Assembly (NCBI RefSeq): GCF_031598375.1
Contig: NZ_CP123872.1
Span: forward strand, 2,414,501 to 2,478,500
DNA length: 64,000 nt
From: Temperatibacter marinus
GTDB lineage: Bacteria > Pseudomonadota > Alphaproteobacteria > Sphingomonadales > Kordiimonadaceae
Direction of reading: 5' to 3'
Made by a program: the position numbers and the translations under genes. Shown here in pieces: positions 43,650 to 54,674 of the stretch. The notes under the pieces are model-generated. The model searched no databases and was not told the origin of the DNA. It saw nothing but the letters and a program-made list of their open reading frames with translations. Positions within the stretch are counted from its first letter, which is position 1; each line of letters begins with the position of its first letter.

Positions 43650-45473
43650 ATGACAGATTATAACAAAAACACAGAAAATGATGAAATAAATGGCATGGAT
43701 GAAGAAGCCTATATTGAAGAGAAATTGATGCTGTCAGGCGCAGAGATGGTCATTAAATCACTGACTGATCTTGGTGTGGAAGTTATCTTTGGGTATCCTG
43801 GTGGTGCTGTTTTGCCAATTTATGACGAAATCTTTAAGCAAACTAAGATCAGACATATTCTTGTGCGTCATGAGCAGGCTGCAACACATGCGGCGGAAGG
43901 TTATGCTCGATCTACGGGCAAGCCGGGCGTAGTTTTAGTGACCAGTGGACCTGGTGCAACCAATGCAGTAACAGGTCTGACCGATGCTATGTTAGACAGC
44001 ATTCCGATTATTGTCTTAACGGGGCAAGTACCCCGTCACTTGATCGGGACGGATGCATTTCAGGAGGCTGATACTGTTGGTATTACACGGCCTTGTACGA
44101 AGCATAGCTATCTTATTAAGCACACGAAAAAAATTCCAAAAGCTATTTATGAAGCTTTTTGGGTTGCCACCAATGGGCGCCCTGGACCTGTTGTGATTGA
44201 TTTACCGAAAGATGTTCAGGTTGAACGGGCTGAATATATAGAACCGAACGAATCTGAACATAGAACGTATCATCCTCAAACTGCAGCGCCGAACGTTGAT
44301 ATTAAAACGGCAGTTGAAATGTTGAAGAATGCGAAGAGACCGATCATCTATAGCGGCGGGGGTGTCATCAATGGGGGACCTGAAGCATCAGAAGTATTGA
44401 GAAAGTTTACCCGTCAAACAAATATGCCGATCACGAGTACACTGATGGGACTTGGTGCATATCCCGCCACAGATCCTCAGTGGTTAGGAATGCTTGGCAT
44501 GCACGGTACATGGGAAGCAAATCACGCGATGCATGACTGTGATGTCATGCTCTGTGTGGGAGCAAGATTTGATGATCGTGTAACAGGGAATGTTGAAGAG
44601 TTTTCACCGGCCTCTTATAAAATTCATATCGACATTGATGTGTCCAGCATTAACAAAAACATTCAAGTAGACCTTCCTCTTATTGGAGATTCAGGTGTTG
44701 TAATGCAACAAATACTGGATGAATGGAATGCAACAAATAGTTCTGATCATCAGCAAGACATATCAGCCTGGATGAAGCAAATTGAAAAATGGCGATCTAT
44801 AAACTGCTTGAAATATAAGGACAGCAGTGAACAGATCATGCCTCAAAAGGCCATTGAACGACTTTACGAATTGACTAAAGACCGTGATCCTATTGTTTCT
44901 ACAGAGGTTGGTCAGCACCAAATGTGGGCTGCTCAATACTTTGGTTTCGATAAGCCTAATCGTTGGCTTACTTCTGGTGGACTTGGGACGATGGGTTATG
45001 GTTTCCCTGCAATCATAGGAGCTCAGGTTCCTGACGATGATCGTCTATGCCTCTGTATCGCTGGAGACGCTTCTATTCAGATGAATATTCAAGAATTATC
45101 GACTGCCATTCAACATCGATCGAATGTAAAGATTTTTATCTTAAACAACGAATATATGGGCATGGTTCGACAATGGCAGGAATTAAATTACGAAAGTCGC
45201 TATTCACATAGCTACACAGACTCTATGCCAGATTTTGTTAAGCTTGCTGAAGCTTATGGGGCGACAGGGCTTCGTGTGACGGATCCTCAGCATCTGGATG
45301 ATACAATCATCACGGCCATCAAGACTGAAGGGCCTGTAGTGATTGACTTATGCGTTGCAAAGCTAGAGAACTGTTTCCCAATGGTACCCTCAGGTGCCGC
45401 GCACAATCAAATGATGTTATCTGGGGACGTTGTAGGCGATCCTAAAGATGATGAAGCGTTAGCATTGGTATAA
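43650..45473 (+). CDS. ilvB: Acetolactate synthase large subunit
   Basis: 607 aa from ATG 43650; a Met at about residue 16 or 27 would give a length closer to the usual 580-590, so the start is uncertain. Motifs: [37 protein letters not shown] (activating Glu), [17 protein letters not shown], and TPP-binding [15 protein letters not shown]. First committed step of valine, leucine and isoleucine synthesis. Likely controlled by the leader elements at 43391-43573. Confidence 0.96.
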   Translation: MTDYNKNTENDEINGMDEEAYIEEKLMLSGAEMVIKSLTDLGVEVIFGYPGGAVLPIYDEIFKQTKIRHILVRHEQAATHAAEGYARSTGKPGVVLVTSGPGATNAVTGLTDAMLDSIPIIVLTGQVPRHLIGTDAFQEADTVGITRPCTKHSYLIKHTKKIPKAIYEAFWVATNGRPGPVVIDLPKDVQVERAEYIEPNESEHRTYHPQTAAPNVDIKTAVEMLKNAKRPIIYSGGGVINGGPEASEVLRKFTRQTNMPITSTLMGLGAYPATDPQWLGMLGMHGTWEANHAMHDCDVMLCVGARFDDRVTGNVEEFSPASYKIHIDIDVSSINKNIQVDLPLIGDSGVVMQQILDEWNATNSSDHQQDISAWMKQIEKWRSINCLKYKDSSEQIMPQKAIERLYELTKDRDPIVSTEVGQHQMWAAQYFGFDKPNRWLTSGGLGTMGYGFPAIIGAQVPDDDRLCLCIAGDASIQMNIQELSTAIQHRSNVKIFILNNEYMGMVRQWQELNYESRYSHSYTDSMPDFVKLAEAYGATGLRVTDPQHLDDTIITAIKTEGPVVIDLCVAKLENCFPMVPSGAAHNQMMLSGDVVGDPKDDEALALV

Positions 45474-45481
45474 GAGTAGGG

Positions 45482-46012
45482 ATGATGATGGCTAAAGAAA
45501 CAGGAATTAAAGCTCCGCATACAATCTCGTTAATCGTAGATAACGAGGCAGGCGTTTTGGCGCGCGTTATTGGCATGTTTTCAGGCCGAGGCTATAATAT
45601 TGAAAGCTTAACTGTGGCAGAAGTTGATAAAGCACGTCAACGGTCTCGCGTGACCATTGTAACAAGCGGCACAAAAATGGTGATCGAGCAAATTAAAGCC
45701 CAGCTGGACCGGATTGTATCTGTGGCTAAAGTAGCGGATCTCACGATTGAAGGTCCACATATTAGTCGTGACCTAGCCCTCATTAAAGTCATTGGAGTTG
45801 GAGATAAGCGTGTTGAGGCTCTAAGGCTTGCAGATGTCTTCCGTGCCCGAGTTGTTGATAGTACGACCTCCAGCTTCGTTTTCGAACTTACAGGTGCTGC
45901 CGATAAGATTGATGCCTTTATTGAACTGATGCAAGACCTGGGTCTGGTTGAAGTTGCAAGAACAGGCGCCGTCGCTGTGTCACGAGGTACAACGGCTCTC
46001 ATAGATGATTAA
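45482..46012 (+). CDS. ilvN: Acetolactate synthase small (regulatory) subunit
   Basis: 176 aa. ACT domain (HTISLIVDNEAGVLARVIGMFSGRGYNIESL, about residues 12-42) and the C-terminal ALS_ss domain. It binds valine and confers feedback inhibition on IlvB. The start is one of three consecutive in-frame ATGs. Eight bases after ilvB. Also called ilvH. Confidence 0.95.
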   Translation: MMMAKETGIKAPHTISLIVDNEAGVLARVIGMFSGRGYNIESLTVAEVDKARQRSRVTIVTSGTKMVIEQIKAQLDRIVSVAKVADLTIEGPHISRDLALIKVIGVGDKRVEALRLADVFRARVVDSTTSSFVFELTGAADKIDAFIELMQDLGLVEVARTGAVAVSRGTTALIDD

Positions 46013-46021
46013 TCACACATA

Positions 46022-47085
<1,064 letters not shown>

Positions 47086-47113
47086 ATGTCTCACTGTTTA
47101 TGAGATTTATAGG

Positions 47114-47140
47114 CGGGAAGCTTTGGCTTCCCGTTTTTTT
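47114..47140 (+). terminator. Intrinsic terminator of the ilv operon
   Basis: Eight-base perfect stem CGGGAAGC/GCTTCCCG with TTTG loop and seven T. Confidence 0.9.
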
Positions 47141-47255
47141 GTATTTACGAGAAATAGCCAATCTGGCTATAAATTAATTGCTCAATTTTCGTGTGCATGC
47201 TACTCGAATGAGATGTGATTTTTATCATATCTATAATCTGGGTAGGGAGCAGGAT

Positions 47256-48653
47256 GTGGGCGTTCAAAAAATTGGTTTAGCAAAAGAAGTTGAGTCTCCG
47301 GAAAATCCAGGAGCCCTTGAAAAACGTGTTGCATTAACGCCTGAAGATGTTGGCCATCTTGTTGCAGCAGGGCTGGATGTTGCTGTAGAAGAAGGGGCTG
47401 GAGAAGGTATTGGGTTTTCTGATGCGGAATATGCAATAGCCGGCGCAAGTTTAGAAACCCATGACGAGCTTTATGCAGGCAAAGATATGGTGATTAAATT
47501 CAAAGGGCCAAGCCTTGAGAGCATCGATAAAATGGCTGAGGGGACCATCCTCTTTTGTATGGCTCATTTCAGCAGTTATCCTGATCGCGCAAAAATGCTT
47601 GAAGATCACAAAATAACAGTTTTGGCCATGGAAGAAATCCTTGAAAGTCCAAAAGTCCAAACGGATGAAGAAATCCTTGGAAGAACAGCGATGGCTGAGG
47701 CGCTTGCACCTTTCATTGCCACAGGTGTAATGAATAAACTGAAAATCAACGTCTTGGATTGGAATCCTTTGCTGCGATATGCTATTCGCCGGGCAGGGAA
47801 TAGAGATCCAAAATCCTTGTCTGTGGTGCAAAGCTCACTGGCTTTTAACGATCTATCTGATGTTGGACCGGACTGTTTATATATTTATGATGGGTCAGCC
47901 TTTAAAGATTCTCATAAAATCCTTTCAAAATTGAAAGCAAAAAAGACGCACCTCTTTGATATTGCTGAGTTTATTAGTGAGCAGGGTGAAGAATCTATAG
48001 AGGTGTATAGAGAAGATCATAATCCTTTTGACTTCGGACTTCGCCGGATACAATGTCTACATGAAACAGGTATGGCTGGGGCACGGTACGGTGTCAAACT
48101 TCTCTCTAAAGGTAAGCCCCATAAGGCAGTGAAGGATATAAAAGCTTTGGTGCTTGGCTACGGAAATGTGGCTCAGGGTGCTATTCGTGAATTGTTTGAT
48201 CAAGGGGTTCGAGAAATACACATTCTTGGTCGAAAGTTAACACAGGCAGATGCCATTCTTCCTTATCTCGAAGGCGCAGACCTCATTGTGAATGGTGCCG
48301 AACAACCGCCAGAACTTCGCGGAAAGAATTTTTTGATTACAAATGATCATCTTAAACATTCTTTAGAAGAGGGCAGTGTCGTTATTGACCTCGTTGGTGG
48401 GAGCGAGACAAACCGTAGCCCGGTAGAGCCTGTCATTGCCTGCACGTTCTTAACAGACCCGCATTTTGTTCAAGATGGTGTTTATGTTTCCGCTTTATGG
48501 GGATGGCCAATGTTAGGGATGATGAAAGAAAGTGCAGTGACTTATTCTTCTCTTATTAAGGATGTCTTAATTGGTCACGAAAAAATCGCCATTTTAGAAC
48601 CCAAAGACTATCCCAAAGGCGTTGAACGTGCCTTGGTTTGTGGACCATTTTAG
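47256..48653 (+). CDS. AlaDH/PNT-domain protein, saccharopine/LKR-like reductase candidate
   Basis: 465 aa from GTG 47256 (GGGAG upstream); longer starts are less supported. The first 130 residues match the N-terminal alanine dehydrogenase/transhydrogenase domain (EKRVALTPEDVGHLVAAGLDVAVEEGAGEGIGFSD; MVIKFKGPSLESI). The C-terminal part has a Rossmann-like ALVLGYGNVAQGAIRELFDQGVREIHILGR. The overall layout resembles LKR-type lysine-ketoglutarate reductases or NAD(P)-dependent opine-type enzymes rather than Ald. No specific substrate can be named. Confidence 0.72.
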   Translation: MGVQKIGLAKEVESPENPGALEKRVALTPEDVGHLVAAGLDVAVEEGAGEGIGFSDAEYAIAGASLETHDELYAGKDMVIKFKGPSLESIDKMAEGTILFCMAHFSSYPDRAKMLEDHKITVLAMEEILESPKVQTDEEILGRTAMAEALAPFIATGVMNKLKINVLDWNPLLRYAIRRAGNRDPKSLSVVQSSLAFNDLSDVGPDCLYIYDGSAFKDSHKILSKLKAKKTHLFDIAEFISEQGEESIEVYREDHNPFDFGLRRIQCLHETGMAGARYGVKLLSKGKPHKAVKDIKALVLGYGNVAQGAIRELFDQGVREIHILGRKLTQADAILPYLEGADLIVNGAEQPPELRGKNFLITNDHLKHSLEEGSVVIDLVGGSETNRSPVEPVIACTFLTDPHFVQDGVYVSALWGWPMLGMMKESAVTYSSLIKDVLIGHEKIAILEPKDYPKGVERALVCGPF

Positions 48654-48662
48654 GAGGAGAGC

Positions 48663-49724
48663 ATGCGCTCTATTCACATTAATTCTCCATCGGAAGATTT
48701 ATCGTCTTTAAGCCTAATAGAGAGCCCAAAACCGGTGCCTAAAGAAGGCCAAGTTCTTGTTAAAATGAAAATGGCCGCGATAAATCCCTCCGACATAAAC
48801 TTTGTAAGAGGGGATTATGAAGAGGCATTGAGCCGCGCAATTTGGAATCAAAGCGGCGAACTCACCTTAGACCCAAATAAAGAGCAAGTTTTTCCTGGTT
48901 ATCCTTTTTCCTTGGGCGGGGAAGGAGTAGGGGTTGTCGAAGAGTGTGGACGTGGCTTTATGGCTAAACGCTTAAAAGGAAAGCGTGTGGCACTTCTTGC
49001 AGGCCCCCCAAATGGGGCTTGGCAAGAATATACAGCGGTTGATGCTATTCGGTGCGCTGTTGTTCCCGATCACATTAAAGATGAACAAGCGGCCATGTTC
49101 TTCATTAACCCACTTTCTGCCTATATTATGGTCCATCATATCCTCAAGGTAAAGAAAGGTGACACAATTCTCATCAGTGCAGGTGCATCCGCCCTTGGTA
49201 AAATGGTCGTAAAAATGGGTGTTCATTTTGGCTTTAAAACAATTCCTATTGTTCGGGGTCCAGAAAATACTGATATCTTAAAATCATTGGGTGCAACCCA
49301 TATCATTGAAACAGACACAGATGACCTGATTGAAGCCGTAGACCATTACACCCAAGGAGCAGGCGTTAAACATGCCCTTGATTGTGTGAGTGGTGCACTG
49401 GGATCAGCTATGGTTCGATGTCTCTCTTTGGGAGGGAAGATGGTCGTTTACGGTACATTATCAGCCGCGCCCTTAACCATTCCTTCGCGTGACCTTATGA
49501 CACCGACAGCGTCAATCACTGGCTTTTTTATGCCCAACTGGATTGGGCAACAGAACCCGCTTAAAATGTTATGGATTATGAAACAAGCGGCCCGTTTATA
49601 CAGGCAGGATATCCTTACAAGTCCTGTTGAGACTATTTATCCACTCGAAGACTTTAAAGAGGCGATTGCAAACACACTTCAGACGGGTAGAGTGGGTAAG
49701 TCTTTATTTAAAATTTCTGAGTAA
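48663..49724 (+). CDS. Zinc-type/quinone-oxidoreductase-like MDR dehydrogenase
   Basis: 353 aa. MDR fold: N-terminal GroES-like part (VKMKMAAINPSDINFVRGDY), ISAGASALGKMVVKMGVHFGFKTIPIVR for NADPH binding near residue 170. No clear structural-zinc Cys cluster, so a quinone reductase or enoyl reductase type is more likely than an alcohol dehydrogenase. Nine bases after the AlaDH/PNT-like gene; the two probably form an operon with linked function. Confidence 0.88.
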   Translation: MRSIHINSPSEDLSSLSLIESPKPVPKEGQVLVKMKMAAINPSDINFVRGDYEEALSRAIWNQSGELTLDPNKEQVFPGYPFSLGGEGVGVVEECGRGFMAKRLKGKRVALLAGPPNGAWQEYTAVDAIRCAVVPDHIKDEQAAMFFINPLSAYIMVHHILKVKKGDTILISAGASALGKMVVKMGVHFGFKTIPIVRGPENTDILKSLGATHIIETDTDDLIEAVDHYTQGAGVKHALDCVSGALGSAMVRCLSLGGKMVVYGTLSAAPLTIPSRDLMTPTASITGFFMPNWIGQQNPLKMLWIMKQAARLYRQDILTSPVETIYPLEDFKEAIANTLQTGRVGKSLFKISE

Positions 49725-49819
49725 TTAAATTTCACAAAATTTCGCTTGCGTGTCTTTTAGTATAAGGATAACAATGTGCACAAGAAATAAAGTGATACAC
49801 ATTTTAGGCAGAAAAGACT

Positions 49820-49960
49820 GTGTTTGAAAATTATCGCAACTTAAATGCAAAGGCAATTGTACAGAAAGAAACTCTTTCTGAACTTAAGGCTGCTCATTTT
49901 ACTTTCTCACTTCTGCTCCCTCTCCTTCTTCTCGGTGCTGGTCGACTGATCGGCCCTTAA
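49820..49960 (+). CDS. Leucine-rich leader peptide of leuA
   Basis: 46-codon ORF from GTG 49820 in the 327-base gap before leuA. The protein runs to LLLPLLLL near its end (codons CTT CTG CTC CCT CTC CTT CTT CTC), seven leucines in eight codons, then GAGRLIGP and stop at the base of a hairpin. This is the signature of ribosome-mediated attenuation by leucyl-tRNA. An overlapping ATG ORF in another frame is also Leu-rich but lacks such a dense run. No clear ribosome site at the GTG, so the start is uncertain. Confidence 0.65.
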   Translation: MFENYRNLNAKAIVQKETLSELKAAHFTFSLLLPLLLLGAGRLIGP

Positions 49961-50008
49961 ACAATAGTGTACATGATGTACGTCTGTTTAAGGGTTAGAC
50001 TGGGTTTT
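49954..50008 (+). promoter_or_regulatory. Attenuator hairpin of leuA
   Basis: A ten-base perfect stem CCCTTAAACA (49954-49963) with TGTTTAAGGG (49985-49994), the first strand overlapping the leader peptide stop, encloses a GTACAT/ATGTAC palindrome (49969-49981). A T-run (50005-50008) follows after TTAGACTGGG. Likely switches between terminator and antiterminator forms depending on ribosome position. Confidence 0.55.
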
Positions 50009-50051
50009 AATATATTTTAATAACAAAAGTCCTCAATTAGAGGAAACTAGG

Positions 50052-51602
50052 GTGAAGCTAATGTCTCAAAAAGATATGGTGAAAATATTTGATACGACGC
50101 TACGTGACGGGGAACAGTCACCTGGTGCGTCAATGACAATTGAAGAAAAATTGCGAATTGCTGATGTTTTAGAAGCGATGCGTGTGGATGTGATTGAAGC
50201 TGGGTTTGCGATCGCTTCAGATGGTGATTTTGAGTGTGTGAGAAAAATTGCGGATCGTATAAAGGATAGTACGATTTGCTCATTAGCCAGAGCAGCACTC
50301 GGCGATATCGATCGAGCGGGGGAAGCCCTTAAGGGAGCGAATAGCGGTAGAATTCATACTTTTATTGCCACGAGCCCTCTGCATATGAAATATAAATTAA
50401 ATATGTCGCCTGAAGAAGTGCTGGAGGCTATTCATGCTTCTGTTTCTCATGCGAGAAATTTAATTGATGATGTTGAGTGGTCAGCGGAAGATGCGACGCG
50501 TACAGATTTAGATTTTCTTCATCGCTGTGTTGATACAGCGATTAAAGCAGGAGCAACTACAATAAACCTTCCTGACACTGTGGGCTATTCTACGCCAGAC
50601 GAATATCGTCATATGTTTGAAAGCGTCTTTCAAAATGTTGCGAATGCAGATAAGGCCATCTTCTCAACCCACTGTCATAATGACCTAGGCTTGGCTGTGG
50701 CTAACTCCTTAGCTGGGCTTGATGGTGGTGCGCGTCAGATAGAATGCACCATTAACGGTATCGGCGAGCGTGCAGGGAATGCTGCTATGGAAGAAATTGT
50801 TATGGCACTTCGTACACGCGGGGATGCCTTGCCTTACGAGACCAATATTCAGTCCCAAGAGATCATGCGAGCCTCTCGCCTGGTTTCAACTGTAACGGGA
50901 TTCACAGTTCAGAATAATAAAGCTATTGTTGGTGCCAATGCGTTTGCTCATGAAAGTGGCATTCACCAAGACGGTGTTCTGAAACATGCTGAAACCTATG
51001 AAATTATGACCCCAGAGAGTGTTGGGGTCACAGAGAGTAAACTGACCATGGGCAAACACTCTGGACGTCATGCTTTTGCTGATAAGCTTGAAGATCTAGG
51101 CTATGAACTTGGTGATAATGCATTCCAGGAATGTTTTAAAAGGTTCAAAGCCTTAGGTGACCGTAAAAAGAATATTTATGATGAAGATATTGTGGCGATT
51201 GTTGACGATCAGGTATCAACAAGTAGCAATCGGTTCCAATTGGTAAAGCTGAATACCTATACAGGGTCTGAAGGTAAATCAGTTTCCGATATGATTATGA
51301 TGATTGATGGACAAGAAGTGAATGAAGTTGTTCACGGGAACGGGCCTGTTGATGCGGCTTTTAATGCCATTAAAAAAATGTTGGATTTCAATCCTTCGCT
51401 GCAATTGTTTCAAGTCCATGCAGTCACCCAAGGAACAGATGCTCAAGCAGAATGTACCGTACGCCTAGAGGAAGAGGGTAGAACTGTGAACGGGCAGGGT
51501 GCACATGAAGATACAATTACCGCTGCAGCGCGGGCGTATATTATGGCGGCTAATAAGCTCTTTATAAAAAGAGAGAAAAAGGCATTAAACGCTGCAGAAT
51601 AA
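50052..51602 (+). CDS. leuA: 2-isopropylmalate synthase
   Basis: 516 aa from GTG 50052 (AGAGGAAACTAGG upstream); ATG 50061 is a near alternative. Active-site motif FDTTLRDGEQSPGASM, HCHNDLGLAVANSLAGLDGGARQIECTINGIGERAGN and a C-terminal LeuA allosteric domain (feedback by leucine). First step of leucine synthesis. Attenuation in the leader plus allostery fit leucine-responsive control. Confidence 0.96.
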   Translation: MKLMSQKDMVKIFDTTLRDGEQSPGASMTIEEKLRIADVLEAMRVDVIEAGFAIASDGDFECVRKIADRIKDSTICSLARAALGDIDRAGEALKGANSGRIHTFIATSPLHMKYKLNMSPEEVLEAIHASVSHARNLIDDVEWSAEDATRTDLDFLHRCVDTAIKAGATTINLPDTVGYSTPDEYRHMFESVFQNVANADKAIFSTHCHNDLGLAVANSLAGLDGGARQIECTINGIGERAGNAAMEEIVMALRTRGDALPYETNIQSQEIMRASRLVSTVTGFTVQNNKAIVGANAFAHESGIHQDGVLKHAETYEIMTPESVGVTESKLTMGKHSGRHAFADKLEDLGYELGDNAFQECFKRFKALGDRKKNIYDEDIVAIVDDQVSTSSNRFQLVKLNTYTGSEGKSVSDMIMMIDGQEVNEVVHGNGPVDAAFNAIKKMLDFNPSLQLFQVHAVTQGTDAQAECTVRLEEEGRTVNGQGAHEDTITAAARAYIMAANKLFIKREKKALNAAE

Positions 51603-51616
51603 ACCATTATCAACTT

Positions 51617-51654
51617 GTCATGCTTGCCAATCCATTTTAAAAGGCAGGCATGAC
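51617..51654 (+). promoter_or_regulatory. Hairpin covering the nadE ribosome site and start codon
   Basis: A 12-base stem GTCATGCTTGCC (51617-51628) with GGCAGGCATGAC (51643-51654), one G-T pair and a 14-base loop. The second arm contains the GGCAGG ribosome site and the ATG of nadE, so folding could block initiation. There is no T-run, so it is not a classical terminator for leuA. Confidence 0.5.
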
Positions 51655-53326
51655 TATTAATTTGAAAATATATATTGCACAGCTGAATCCCACTGTAGGG
51701 GCTGTTGCTTCTAATTGTGATCTCATTTCATCAGCTTATGAACAAGCTTCCCAAGCTGGCGCTGATTTAATCGTCACACCAGAATTGTCTGTTGTGGGGT
51801 ATCCGATCGAAGACCTTGTCTTGAAGCCGTCTCTTGTCACCGCAGCTAGAGACGCCTTAGATCGTCTTAGTGCCTTAACAAAGGCAGAGAATGCCCCGGG
51901 ATTACTTGTGGGTGTTCCTTACCTTGATCGGGGCAAATTACATAATGCAACCGTCCTTCTAGATCAGGGGAAAATCCAACAAGTTCGATATAAATATGAT
52001 CTGCCAAATTATGGTGTGTTCGATGAAGTTCGTGTTTTTGAACAGGGACCTTTACCAGCACCCATAGAATTCAGAGGATGTCGTCTTGGGGTCATGATCT
52101 GTGAAGACATGTGGTTTGAAGCGTCTGCAAAATCATTGTATCAACAGAATGCGGACATTTTAATCGTCCCAACCTGTAGTCCTTTTGAAGCAGATAAACA
52201 TCCTGAGCGCATGGTGCATGCCACAGCCCGTGTCGCGGAAACGAAATTGCCACTGGTGTTTTGTAACCAAATTGGTGGCCAAGATGAACTGGTCTTTGAG
52301 GGCGCATCTTTTGTTCTAAACAAAGATGGGACATGTCCTGTACAGATGAAAGCATGGCAAGAAGAGGGCGCCTTGGTTGAATTCCAACAGGGGGCTTGCA
52401 TCACGCGCCTGCATGAGGCTGTGCCTTCTGAACTTGAGGCCATATACCAAGCTATGGTTTTGGGGGTGAAGGATTATGTGAATAAGAATAGATTTCCAGG
52501 TGTGCTCATTGGTCTATCAGGTGGCGTGGATAGTGCTCTGACGGCTGCCGTCGCTGTGGATGCTTTAGGCGCTGACAGAGTACGCTGTGTCATGATGCCA
52601 TCGCGGTATACTTCTGGGGAAAGCCTTACTGATGCGGAGCAATGCGCCGAGGCATTGAAGGTTAGCTATGAAAATATTGCAATTGCAGAGGGGGTCGCTG
52701 CTTTTGATAAGATGCTTGAGGATGCCTTTAGCAATACAACGCCAGATACCACAGAAGAAAATATTCAGTCGAGACTGAGAGGACTCATTCTGATGAGTCT
52801 CTCTAATAAATTTGGCTATATGGTGTTAACCACAGGAAACAAATCTGAAATGTCTGTGGGCTATGCTACTTTATATGGGGATATGTGCGGTGGATATAAC
52901 CCCTTAAAGGATGTCTATAAAACGACGGCTTTTGACCTGTGTCACTGGCGAAATACACATTTTCCTACAGGTGCGCTCGGACCTGACAGTGAAGTCATTC
53001 CTGTGAATATTATTGTGAAACCACCAACGGCAGAACTCAGAGATGATCAAAAAGATGAGGACAGTTTGCCGCCTTACGAGCGTTTGGACGCAATCCTCCG
53101 GGCTCTCGTAGATGAGGAAAAGTCCGTAAAAGACTTGTTAGACCAAGGTTTTGATAAGGAAGAACTTGCGCGAATTGAACACTTGCTGTACATCGCCGAA
53201 TATAAAAGACGTCAAGCACCACCGGGTGTCAAAATTACAAGAAAAAATTATGGACGTGATCGCCGCTATCCTATTACCAATGGATACAGAAGCGCTCACC
53301 TTCTGAAAGAAAATAAAGTAGGATAA
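51650..53326 (+). CDS. nadE: Glutamine-dependent NAD+ synthetase
   Basis: 558 aa, the long form with its own glutaminase. N-terminal CN-hydrolase domain (IYIAQLNPTVGAV; VTPELSVVGYP; VMICEDMW with the nucleophile Cys), then an ATP-PP synthetase domain (GVLIGLSGGVDSALTAAVAVDALGA near residue 286; GNKSEMSVGYATLYGD). Makes NAD from nicotinic acid adenine dinucleotide. A start-site hairpin may regulate it. The next gene follows after five bases. Confidence 0.95.
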   Translation: MTINLKIYIAQLNPTVGAVASNCDLISSAYEQASQAGADLIVTPELSVVGYPIEDLVLKPSLVTAARDALDRLSALTKAENAPGLLVGVPYLDRGKLHNATVLLDQGKIQQVRYKYDLPNYGVFDEVRVFEQGPLPAPIEFRGCRLGVMICEDMWFEASAKSLYQQNADILIVPTCSPFEADKHPERMVHATARVAETKLPLVFCNQIGGQDELVFEGASFVLNKDGTCPVQMKAWQEEGALVEFQQGACITRLHEAVPSELEAIYQAMVLGVKDYVNKNRFPGVLIGLSGGVDSALTAAVAVDALGADRVRCVMMPSRYTSGESLTDAEQCAEALKVSYENIAIAEGVAAFDKMLEDAFSNTTPDTTEENIQSRLRGLILMSLSNKFGYMVLTTGNKSEMSVGYATLYGDMCGGYNPLKDVYKTTAFDLCHWRNTHFPTGALGPDSEVIPVNIIVKPPTAELRDDQKDEDSLPPYERLDAILRALVDEEKSVKDLLDQGFDKEELARIEHLLYIAEYKRRQAPPGVKITRKNYGRDRRYPITNGYRSAHLLKENKVG

Positions 53327-53331
53327 TTTAT

Positions 53332-54663
53332 ATGTCTGTTAAAGTCCGTTTCGCCCCAAGCCCGACAGGTAAATTACACTTGGGCAACATCCGTGCAGCT
53401 CTTGTTAACTGGATGTATGCACGCCAACAAGGCGGTGACTTTATCCTCCGGATTGACGATACCGACCTTGAGCGCTCTACAAAAGAAAATGAAGAGGCCA
53501 TCAAAACAGATCTAACTTGGCTTGGACTTGAGTGGGACAAAACTTTTAATCAAAGTGACCGCTTTGATCGCTATGAAGAAGTGACGGAAAAATTAAAAAA
53601 AGAAGGCCTTCTTTATCCCTGCTTTGAAACAGCTGAAGAACTTGATATTAAAAGAAAAATTCAAATGGGGCGCGGGAAACCTCCTGTGTATGATAGAGCG
53701 GCTCTTTCTTTGACAGAAGCTGAAATAGCAGCTTATGAAGCCCAAGGGCGAAAACCACATTGGCGATTCAAATTAGATTATACTAAAGCAGCAGAGTGGA
53801 CAGACCTCATCAGAAATGATGTTCATATTGAACTTCAGAATGTCTCTGATCCTATTTTGATCCGTGCGGATGGATCCTATCTTTATACATTGCCGAGTGT
53901 GATTGATGATGTAGATTACGGGATAACACATATTGTACGCGGTGAAGATCATGTAACAAATTCTGCTGTGCAAATTCAAATTTTTGAATCTGTAGGCAGT
54001 CAAGCGCCTCAGATGGCTCACTTTAGCCTTTTGACAGGGAAAGACGGCGAAGGCCTCAGCAAGCGTTCTGGGGCGATGTCTATTGAAGAGTACCGCGAAA
54101 CTGTTGGTGTTGAACCAATGTCAATTGTCTCTTTAGTTGCCAGAACTGGCACTTCTGATCCCATACAAGCTTTTGTTTCAGCAGGTCCTCTCATTGAAGG
54201 ATTTTCTTTCAAGAAGTTTGGCCGTTCAACAGCCAAAATGGATACGGCTGAGATTGAAAAACTGAATGCATCAATTCTTCATGACCTTCCCTTCGCAGAG
54301 GTGGAAAACCGCTTAAAAGACGTGTCTGAAGATTTATGGGATGTTGTAAAAGCGAATATTACCAAGATATCTGATGTTGAAGAGTGGCAAAAAATTATCG
54401 ATGGACCTGTTTCTCCTGTTATTGAGGATGCTGCCCATATGGCTATCTGTGCCTCACTTCTGCCTGAGGGATCATTTGATGATCAAACGTGGTCCGCATG
54501 GACCAACGCTATTAAGGCTGAGACGGGCGCCAAAGGAAAAGCGCTCTTCATGCCTCTGCGTCTTGCTTTGACGGGTCAAAACAGAGGGCCTGAAATGGCA
54601 ACATTGATGCCTCTCCTTGGCCCAAAGAGAGTCATCGCCCGTCTAAACGGCGAGGCTGCATAA
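53332..54663 (+). CDS. gltX: Glutamyl-tRNA synthetase
   Basis: 443 aa. HIGH-equivalent RFAPSPTGKLHLGNIRAAL near residue 6, KMSKS-equivalent GLSKRSG around 241. Shorter than the ~470-residue enteric form, as in many alphaproteobacterial GltX1/2 enzymes, so a second gltX paralogue may exist elsewhere. Second gene in nadE-gltX-cysS-trmJ. Confidence 0.94.
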   Translation: MSVKVRFAPSPTGKLHLGNIRAALVNWMYARQQGGDFILRIDDTDLERSTKENEEAIKTDLTWLGLEWDKTFNQSDRFDRYEEVTEKLKKEGLLYPCFETAEELDIKRKIQMGRGKPPVYDRAALSLTEAEIAAYEAQGRKPHWRFKLDYTKAAEWTDLIRNDVHIELQNVSDPILIRADGSYLYTLPSVIDDVDYGITHIVRGEDHVTNSAVQIQIFESVGSQAPQMAHFSLLTGKDGEGLSKRSGAMSIEEYRETVGVEPMSIVSLVARTGTSDPIQAFVSAGPLIEGFSFKKFGRSTAKMDTAEIEKLNASILHDLPFAEVENRLKDVSEDLWDVVKANITKISDVEEWQKIIDGPVSPVIEDAAHMAICASLLPEGSFDDQTWSAWTNAIKAETGAKGKALFMPLRLALTGQNRGPEMATLMPLLGPKRVIARLNGEAA

Positions 54664-54674
54664 CAGAGACAATC

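Noticed and set aside
49850-49954. Alternative Leu-rich ATG leader ORF in another frame before leuA
   Set aside because: It lacks the dense leucine run and does not stop at the hairpin base; the GTG frame fits attenuation better.
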